A stretch of DNA of 42,734 nucleotides from a virus. Location of the stretch: IMG/VR virus record IMGVR_UViG_3300050122_000200, positions 1-42,734 of that record; one strand, given 5' to 3'. Within the stretch, counting starts at the first letter, position 1; every line of letters starts with the position of its first letter. The notes beneath the pieces are model-generated. The model worked only from the letters and a program-made list of their open reading frames with translations. It had not been told where the DNA came from and did no database searches. Shown in pieces: positions 37,791 to 42,734 of this stretch. A program made the translations under genes and the position numbers.

Positions 37791-38140
37791 GCAACGAACT
37801 TGAGTGGCATTTTGAACGAGGGCTATTAGTTAGCCACTCCGCATCGGGATGTGGACTGTTTTCTTACCGCGCCCAGTGGGAGGACACCCCAGAAGGGAAC
37901 CGACTCGCGCACGCATATATAACTAGTCCGCAGGACGCAACTTTTGGCTCATATCCTACGCTAGACGACGCCATGAGAGCCTGCCAATCCCACCACGACG
38001 CCATCTGCGCGGCGATTGAGGAGGCTGCGCCAAAGTGGGTAGATTCAGAGATCTTATCGTGGGAGGGATACGTGTTTAAAATCGTGGCATCTCCTAAAAT
38101 TAACCTTGTTACTGAACCCCCAAAGGAACAATCAAAATGA
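37787..38140 (+). CDS. Hypothetical protein
   Basis: A 117-residue protein from ATG 37787 with GGAAGGAG 7 nt upstream. It contains LEWHFERGLLVSHSASGCGL, YRAQWEDTPEGNRLAHAYIT and a helix LDDAMRACQSHHDAICAAIE. A longer upstream reading overlaps the previous gene and is rejected. Function unknown. Confidence 0.7.
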   Translation: MSNELEWHFERGLLVSHSASGCGLFSYRAQWEDTPEGNRLAHAYITSPQDATFGSYPTLDDAMRACQSHHDAICAAIEEAAPKWVDSEILSWEGYVFKIVASPKINLVTEPPKEQSK

Positions 38141-38259
38141 GCCCCAAAGGCCCCACAATTCCAAAATACGTCATTACAAGAGCCAGTGAAATTAGGAGAA
38201 AACATGGCACTTTATCGACTTATTTTGCGATAAGAGAAAAGAAACGGAAATCAAAATGA
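38137..38259 (+). CDS. Very small basic protein (40 aa)
   Basis: ATG 38137 overlaps the previous stop and TGA 38257-38259 overlaps the next ATG. It begins MSPKGPTIPKYVITRASEIR and ends FAIREKKRKSK. AAAGGAAC lies upstream. The coupling on both sides and the ribosome site support it. Strongly basic, so possibly nucleic-acid binding. Confidence 0.6.
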   Translation: MSPKGPTIPKYVITRASEIRRKHGTLSTYFAIREKKRKSK

Positions 38260-39752
38260 GCAACGAAACACGAGAGAAATGTTCGGAATGCGCAGGCACT
38301 GGAAAAGTTATGTACGGGATCGCGCCTGTATTTCAGTGCACGAATTGTATGGGCACGGGCTTCATGCCTGAACAACCTCTGGAAGCGCAAGCGCCAAGAG
38401 ACAGCCGAAGTGAGCTTGACTATTATCGGCAAGAGGATTGGATTTGGCAGGCAGCCGAATCTATCGTCACGCATGCTGACATTTCGGGAAATACATGGGC
38501 ACAAGCTGTTTGTAGCGTCCGCCGAATTATCGAAGGACTGGCGCCTAAAGACGTTGAAAAAGACGCGCAGCTTTCCGCTTCCCTCGCCCTTGGAACAAAG
38601 CAGGCTGAAACCGAATGCAGAATGGGAGCGAGAATTGTTGAATTACTAAATCTCCGAACTCAATTAGCCGAAGCTTTGAGAGAGGTTGTTGCGGAATTAT
38701 CCACCGCTACTCAGCTTTCTCCCGGTTGCCAGAATCAGGTTGATTCCGCGCTCCTTGCTGATCGGAATCTTGATCTTGATCAATCCAAACATGAGCAACG
38801 GACGAAGCCTTGTACAAATCCTGAGTGCCGAGGCAATTGGTGGGTTAATATCGAGATCAATTACCAAGGGAAGGAACTCGCGTATCTTTACCCAACCAGA
38901 GACTCGGCAGATAAAAACGCTTCAGATAGACGAGTTGCGTGCGTTCATTTTCATTGGGAAAAAGGAGAGGGGATGGCCGCGCCTGATCCCGGTTGCGCCT
39001 TCCTCACGCCTAAAGATCAAGCTAATGCTGAGGCGTTAGACAAGTTGGCCGACATCGCCAAGGAATATCCCGAATTTATTGACCAAGTGGCTAGACCTAA
39101 AACCGTTGCCGAACATGCACGAGGCGAGAGTTTGACGACCCTCGTGCCCACCCCCGGAATTGAGATGCACTTTAAATGCCAAAAGCACGGATTGAAAGCT
39201 ATGCGATGCTGTGAATCGGCAACGCCTATCAATGACGCGCCCACCTCTCCCAAGACGTTATGTGATATATACGCAGAAGCGATTCCCAAACACCCTCACA
39301 AAGTTACTATCGTCTGGGAAGACGGGCTTCAAGCCGTCGCAGACCATGCGGTGAGGGAGGCTTTATGTAGAGAGGGAGGCATCCCTTTAGACGAATTTGC
39401 AGAGGCTGGATGGAGTCATGCCAGATGCCTTGAAGCGTCACTCGCCGCCGCCCAAGCTCGCGCTGAGTCCGCAGAATCCTACATCGAAGGATTATGTGAA
39501 TCGGCGGGTGTTAATTCGTCACAATTCCCCGCATGGGTAATGAGAAAGGTAATTCCTTTTACGGGCGATCCAGAGGCGCTCTCACTTCGTGCTGAGTCTG
39601 CTGAGAGGGACGCGGATAGGTTGGCTGAGGCATTGAAGGACGCCAAAGACTGCATAAGATCTGTGATGGCTAGCGCAGGGGATAAATGGATGACCTGTTG
39701 CGATATTGACAAGGCCATCGCCCTCCACGCCTCGTCGAAAGGAAGCAAGTGA
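38256..39752 (+). CDS. Mosaic protein with DnaJ-type zinc finger
   Basis: A 498-residue protein. Residues 9-36 contain CSECAGTGKV and CTNCMGTGFM, the CxxCxGxG motif of DnaJ-type zinc fingers. A helical middle (about 100-150), a Cys-bearing segment with CTNPECRGNWWVNIEINYQG (about 187) and HFKCQKHGLKAMRCCES, and a C-terminal coiled coil of LAEALKDAKD-type helices follow. It looks assembled from several unrelated pieces, as in other phage accessory proteins. RNA or protein binding is plausible; no enzyme motif seen. Confidence 0.7.
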   Translation: MSNETREKCSECAGTGKVMYGIAPVFQCTNCMGTGFMPEQPLEAQAPRDSRSELDYYRQEDWIWQAAESIVTHADISGNTWAQAVCSVRRIIEGLAPKDVEKDAQLSASLALGTKQAETECRMGARIVELLNLRTQLAEALREVVAELSTATQLSPGCQNQVDSALLADRNLDLDQSKHEQRTKPCTNPECRGNWWVNIEINYQGKELAYLYPTRDSADKNASDRRVACVHFHWEKGEGMAAPDPGCAFLTPKDQANAEALDKLADIAKEYPEFIDQVARPKTVAEHARGESLTTLVPTPGIEMHFKCQKHGLKAMRCCESATPINDAPTSPKTLCDIYAEAIPKHPHKVTIVWEDGLQAVADHAVREALCREGGIPLDEFAEAGWSHARCLEASLAAAQARAESAESYIEGLCESAGVNSSQFPAWVMRKVIPFTGDPEALSLRAESAERDADRLAEALKDAKDCIRSVMASAGDKWMTCCDIDKAIALHASSKGSK

Positions 39753-39949
39753 ACAAATCTACAACCACCAACTCAGACATAGGATTCCCTGGGCTACTAA
39801 CCTGCATCTTTATCACCTTAAAACTATGCCACGTCATCGACTGGTCCTGGTGGTGGGTTTGGAGTCCGATTCTTATCCTCGTGGCTCTTTATCTGGTAAT
39901 CGCTACAGTGTGTCTACTCTTCGGCATCTTGGCAGCTTTACTTAAATAA
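39749..39949 (+). CDS. Small two-TM membrane protein
   Basis: A 66-residue protein starting at GTG 39749 with AAAGGAAGC upstream. It contains IGFPGLLTCIFITLKLCHVI then WSWWWVWSPILILVALYLVI, the pattern of small phage proteins usually annotated as transmembrane Fragile-X-F proteins. Two membrane helices. The cellular role of the family is unknown. Confidence 0.8.
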   Translation: MNKSTTTNSDIGFPGLLTCIFITLKLCHVIDWSWWWVWSPILILVALYLVIATVCLLFGILAALLK

Positions 39950-39953
39950 CTAT

Positions 39954-40394
39954 ATGGGACAATCTGCATCTGGATCACTTGTGTTCGGTATAGATTTAGG
40001 TGACGCCGAAAATCTTCCCGAGGAATTTCTGGCCCGGTTCAATGAGGACGACGGCGTGGATATTAATGTACTTATCGGACTGGAGGCCAATATGTGCCCT
40101 CGTCCCGATCTTCCGTACGATTCACCAGAAGACAAAGCTTGGCGACTCCGTCGCGACGAGAAAAAGAAAACTTACCCTCTCGATTTGGTTATCTATGTCT
40201 CATATGATTACCCTGCGTACGTGCTGGCCGTGAAGGGCACAGAACAGGGCTTTGAGTGGGACTGTGCGGAGCCGATCAAGTTTCCATTACCAGCTGTAAC
40301 TATAGGAGAAAAAACAGCCTTGCAGGATTTCTGCGATAGATATGGTATCAAATACAAGGAACCGGCTTGGTTACTAGTCGCGAGGTATACATGA
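39954..40394 (+). CDS. Hypothetical protein
   Basis: A 146-residue acidic protein beginning MGQSASGSLVFGIDLGDAEN. It contains LPLDLVIYVSYDYPAYVLAV-like strands and ends KYKEPAWLLVARYT. It starts 4 bp after the preceding stop and overlaps the next gene by 4 bp. I do not recognise a family. Confidence 0.75.
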   Translation: MGQSASGSLVFGIDLGDAENLPEEFLARFNEDDGVDINVLIGLEANMCPRPDLPYDSPEDKAWRLRRDEKKKTYPLDLVIYVSYDYPAYVLAVKGTEQGFEWDCAEPIKFPLPAVTIGEKTALQDFCDRYGIKYKEPAWLLVARYT

Positions 40395-40744
40395 ATGAGC
40401 ATTCTACGCCGATACAACCCGGACGCGCTGAACCGCCCGAACCACCGAGAAGCCTCCTCTTTAGGCGTGACCCTGAGAGACATGAGCAGTCAGCCACACC
40501 CGCAGTCCCTTCGAATAATAGTTTGGATTCGACAGTATGCCCAGAACGGGTGGACGTCGTGGGACGACCCTCGGCGCGTACTCCCGGGCAGCGCGCCTTC
40601 GACCACGTTCATCGCCCCTTAGACGGCGTGCTTCGTCAGCCCTACACCGTGGCCCAGGCCCGGATGAAGGTGCGGGAAAATCGCTCCCCGCAGGATAAGG
40701 CCTTGTGGGAGGCTATGGCCCAGGCGGTTCTAAAAACCGATTGA
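40391..40744 (+). CDS. Hypothetical protein, disordered N-terminus
   Basis: A 117-residue protein from ATG 40391 with GAGG 5 nt upstream, overlapping the previous stop. The N-terminal 60 residues are Pro/Arg/Glu-rich and probably disordered. The end (YTVAQARMKVRENRSPQDKA, then LWEAMAQAVLKTD) is helical. Its TGA stop lies inside the -35 TTGACT of the next promoter. Function unknown. Confidence 0.65.
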   Translation: MNEHSTPIQPGRAEPPEPPRSLLFRRDPERHEQSATPAVPSNNSLDSTVCPERVDVVGRPSARTPGQRAFDHVHRPLDGVLRQPYTVAQARMKVRENRSPQDKALWEAMAQAVLKTD

Positions 40745-40769
40745 CTTAGCTTAGCATCCGTAGCATCCT
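40741..40769 (+). promoter_or_regulatory. Rightward promoter, near-leaderless
   Basis: TTGACT (40741-40746), 17-bp spacer beginning TAGCTTAGCATCC, CATCCT (40764-40769), 7 nt, ATG 40777. The -35 overlaps a stop codon. Confidence 0.65.
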
Positions 40770-40776
40770 CGCCGGC

Positions 40777-41154
40777 ATGAGCACTCTCTATCCCCTTAAG
40801 ACCCGCGTCCTTATTCCCGCCATCGTCATCCAGTCGGATCCGGGAAACTCTAAAGCCGCCCCCGACCTCACCGTCCGATTGGAGACCAAGGACCACATGG
40901 GCAGGGACACCGAGTTGTTGCTCCACTCCAGCCAAGTCATCGCCCGCGTGTATCCCCCGGATATGATGGTGCCAGCAAACGAAAAAACCACCTTCACCGT
41001 TTCGGATCCCCTGATTGAGCTTTACGATCCTGCCAAGGATTATCGCCACCAAGCCAACCTCGCCGTCCATTCTCTCGAGCTTCACGAGGCCGAGCTGGAC
41101 CTCCTGCAGATGGAGGCCCAGACTTTGGAACCCAGCCGCCCCGGCGCCTTATAA
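40777..41154 (+). CDS. Hypothetical protein
   Basis: A 125-residue protein beginning MSTLYPLKTRVLIPAIVIQS. A beta-rich first half (DLTVRLETKD; HSSQVIARVYPPDMMVPANE) and a helical end (HSLELHEAELDLLQMEAQTL) are seen. No Shine-Dalgarno sequence; it follows the promoter at 40741 at 7 nt. Function unknown. Confidence 0.75.
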   Translation: MSTLYPLKTRVLIPAIVIQSDPGNSKAAPDLTVRLETKDHMGRDTELLLHSSQVIARVYPPDMMVPANEKTTFTVSDPLIELYDPAKDYRHQANLAVHSLELHEAELDLLQMEAQTLEPSRPGAL

Positions 41155-41162
41155 AAACTCCC

Positions 41163-41660
41163 GTGCTGAACCGTAACCCAGTCAAGATTGGCGACAAAGT
41201 TCTTATCGCCGGCACGGTAGTAGGAGAAGTAAGGGGCGTCCACATTATTGATTTTCCGGGAGTTGGAGACGCAGAAGTTCGCCTTGATTGGATGGCCCAC
41301 GCTGAGAACTGGAAAGCGGCTGAACCTATTCAGCCGACATGGGGCGAAGCAGTAGCCGCAGATATCCAGGACCTGGAAGTCGACCCAACGCCCACGCCTG
41401 CCCCTTTTATTCTCGACGGCACACCCTTCCAAGATGCAGAGCAGGCCGTAAGCGTCACGCTTGGCAGTCACGCCAGCCATCTCCGGTTTATGGGCCTGGA
41501 AGAGGCTACTCTGCTCGCGCACGCCGCTGATCTGGACTTACAAATCAAGTCCGACGCGATCCTGCGACCCCACGCCCGGGAATTCAGCCAGCTCTTACTC
41601 GACCGGGTATCCATGCAGCTGGTCCTCGGAGAAGATCGGAGACTATATGGCCTGGCGTGA
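41163..41660 (+). CDS. Hypothetical protein
   Basis: A 165-residue protein starting at GTG 41163. It begins MLNRNPVKIGDKVLIAGTVV, an SH3-like small barrel pattern (GDKVLIAGTVVGEVRGVHII). A Pro-rich linker and a helical C-terminal half follow (LEEATLLAHAADLDLQIKSD). It overlaps the next gene by 14 bp. Function unknown. Confidence 0.7.
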   Translation: MLNRNPVKIGDKVLIAGTVVGEVRGVHIIDFPGVGDAEVRLDWMAHAENWKAAEPIQPTWGEAVAADIQDLEVDPTPTPAPFILDGTPFQDAEQAVSVTLGSHASHLRFMGLEEATLLAHAADLDLQIKSDAILRPHAREFSQLLLDRVSMQLVLGEDRRLYGLA

Positions 41661-41991
41661 CCTCGACCTCCTCAAGTTCCGTGTGGACAAGATTCGCCTC
41701 AGCGCGATCGCGCCGGAGATGCGAAAATATTCTGGCGTTCCGATCCGCCGAGACGAGATCATAAAACTTCTCGGCGAGCTGGGCTGCAACGTCCCCGACG
41801 GCGAGGACCCGGATATCTTTTTCGTGGTGCGCGCGGACGACTACGAGGAGATAAAGGCCCCGGCGCCGGAAGGTGAAGAACCCATTGCCACCGCCCTTTT
41901 GGGCCGGTCGCCCAGTGTGGCCCTGACAGAGGAAATGGTTCGGCACCGTTTCGAAGTCCAGGTGAAGAACCACAACGAGAAACTGGCATGA
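41647..41991 (+). CDS. Hypothetical protein
   Basis: A 114-residue protein from ATG 41647 with GGAGA 4 nt upstream. MAWRDLDLLKFRVDKIRLSA is followed by RRDEIIKLLGELGCNVPDGE and an acidic loop (IKAPAPEGEEPI). Helical first half, then a C-terminal helix EEMVRHRFEVQVKNHNEKLA. Overlaps the next ORF by 4 bp. Function unknown. Confidence 0.7.
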   Translation: MAWRDLDLLKFRVDKIRLSAIAPEMRKYSGVPIRRDEIIKLLGELGCNVPDGEDPDIFFVVRADDYEEIKAPAPEGEEPIATALLGRSPSVALTEEMVRHRFEVQVKNHNEKLA

Positions 41992-42119
41992 GCGTAGAAC
42001 TTTTAGCAGACTATTGTTTTGTCATCCCATTCGCTTTAGGGCTTGGATGCGCTTGCGGGTTTATAGCTTTCATTTTTCTCTGCGCTTGCGTAGGAATTAC
42101 TTTCAATAAAGACGAATGA
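41988..42119 (+). CDS. Membrane microprotein (43 aa)
   Basis: ATG 41988 overlaps the previous stop and its TGA overlaps the next start. Sequence features: MSVELLADYCFVIPFALGLG and CACGFIAFIFLCACVGITF, one or two closely spaced membrane helices with several Cys residues. Coupling on both sides supports it. Function unknown. Confidence 0.6.
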   Translation: MSVELLADYCFVIPFALGLGCACGFIAFIFLCACVGITFNKDE

Positions 42120-42337
42120 AACCAGAGCCGAAAAAGTTTTACGCTCTCCACTACATGCCGACAGGCGGATATCTCGGCGAGCTAGGCGAGAAGTATCCGG
42201 TCGGGAAAAATTACCACCTCTACGAGCAGTCTATAGCGGAGACACGTCGCAGTAATTGCAACCATCCGGAAGAGTGGGAAGTCATCGTCAGCCCACGGCA
42301 AACGGATTGGCTTAAAGAACAATTTTACCAGCATTGA
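42116..42337 (+). CDS. Small hypothetical protein
   Basis: A 73-residue protein beginning MKPEPKKFYALHYMPTGGYL, with several aromatic residues and a C-terminal RQTDWLKEQFYQH. Starts in an ATGA overlap with the membrane microprotein. Function unknown. Confidence 0.7.
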   Translation: MKPEPKKFYALHYMPTGGYLGELGEKYPVGKNYHLYEQSIAETRRSNCNHPEEWEVIVSPRQTDWLKEQFYQH

Positions 42338-42339
42338 TT

Positions 42340-42420
42340 ATGGATATTATCACCACTGTACTCATCCTTTCTCTAGTCGTCGCGGCGTTCGTTTATGTCG
42401 CTATCGACAAGGGTGAGTGA
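42340..42420 (+). CDS. Membrane microprotein (26 aa)
   Basis: ATG 42340 to TGA 42420, 2 bp after the preceding stop. MDIITTVLILSLVVAAFVYV then AIDKGE, a single membrane helix. Too short for certainty, but the hydrophobic helix and spacing are protein-like. Confidence 0.45.
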   Translation: MDIITTVLILSLVVAAFVYVAIDKGE

Positions 42421-42429
42421 AGATTTTTC

Positions 42430-42458
42430 TTGACCTAGCATAGCTAGCATAGTAGTCT
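42430..42458 (+). promoter_or_regulatory. Rightward promoter, leaderless type
   Basis: TTGACC (42430-42435), 17-bp spacer TAGCATAGCTAGCATAG (a direct repeat of TAGCATAG with 9-bp period), TAGTCT (42453-42458), 6 nt, ATG 42465. Confidence 0.78.
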
Positions 42459-42464
42459 CGACAC

Positions 42465-42734
42465 ATGCCTATTACTTCTCGCCCTCAGGCCGCAGGTAAA
42501 TCCCATAAAACTGTGATCGAGGCTTTGTACTATGCCAAGTCTCGAAGCGTAAATGTTTATTACATCGTTAAGCTGGGACACAGTGCTGGCTATTATCTGG
42601 CGATTGCCTGTCAGGTTCTCTGGGCTAATCAGGAACCGTACGAGGTCGACTATAACCTCCGGTCCGTCCGGCTCAGTAACAAACGGGTTCTGGCCTTCAA
42701 GGAAGCCAACCCTCGGGTTCTGAAAAGTGTAAAA
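42465..42734 (+). CDS. Hypothetical protein, partial at right edge
   Basis: ATG 42465 opens a frame of 90 codons with no stop before the window end. It begins MPITSRPQAAGKSHKTVIEA and contains YYIVKLGHSAGYYLAIACQV and VRLSNKRVLAFKEANPRV. There is no Shine-Dalgarno sequence, and the promoter at 42430 predicts a leaderless mRNA. Function unknown. Confidence 0.7.
   Translation, partial: MPITSRPQAAGKSHKTVIEALYYAKSRSVNVYYIVKLGHSAGYYLAIACQVLWANQEPYEVDYNLRSVRLSNKRVLAFKEANPRVLKSVK

Noticed and set aside
1-42734. Search for integrase, DNA or RNA polymerase, and CRISPR arrays
   Set aside because: None found by reading; replication genes are presumably outside the window.

Overview
The window is part of a double-stranded DNA bacteriophage genome, most likely a short-tailed (podovirus-like) tailed phage with an SU10/DUF5309-type capsid. 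I recognise small and large terminase subunits, a portal, a scaffold-like protein, a major capsid protein, a head-tail adaptor and a nozzle-like tail region. No bacterial housekeeping gene, integrase, DNA polymerase or phage RNA polymerase is visible. The host cannot be named from the sequence. Early-type genes appear to be read from sigma-70-like promoters, so transcription probably relies on host RNA polymerase.

Layout. Everything from position 1 to 34225 is read leftwards (minus strand) and everything from 34274 to 42734 rightwards (plus strand), with a divergent control point near 34.25 kb. Following the minus strand from right to left: terminase small subunit (33560-34225); small genes and a structured, tRNA-bearing noncoding zone (30650-33000); a block of small accessory genes (29375-30648); a likely lysis-related segment with a membrane protein and a secreted 3D-domain protein (27704-29346); then, after a bidirectional terminator and a promoter, the packaging and head operon (dNMP kinase, large terminase, two staple-like paralogues, portal, scaffold, capsid; 18029-27098); adaptor, fibre-like and nozzle-like proteins (12648-17452); and finally internal or ejected virion proteins ending in a 2726-residue multidomain polyvalent protein (329-8509). 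A fibre-like gene runs off the left edge.

The plus-strand arm (34.3-42.7 kb) holds a Cro/XRE-like helix-turn-helix gene, a noncoding control region with a tandem 25-bp repeat and a long interrupted inverted repeat (possible origin), and about twenty mostly unknown small genes, many overlapping as ATGA or GTGA and several encoding membrane microproteins.

The most interesting signals are as follows. (1) A family of closely similar promoters on both strands combines TTGAC, a 17-bp TAG-rich spacer and TAG[T/G]CT. In several of them exactly 6 nt separate the -10 hexamer from the start codon, which predicts leaderless mRNAs. (2) A cluster of tRNA-like elements has good acceptor and T arms but abnormal anticodon arms, beside one normal tRNA-Met and dense self-complementary noncoding sequence. 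(3) The giant virion protein has domains, including a kinase-like domain and a tandem duplicated domain, separated by a recurring [F/Y]-S-P motif. (4) The nozzle-like tail protein appears to be spread over three genes, one carrying Ig-like domains. (5) A hairpin-forming control region may be a replication origin. All functional statements come from reading the sequence; no database search was possible.
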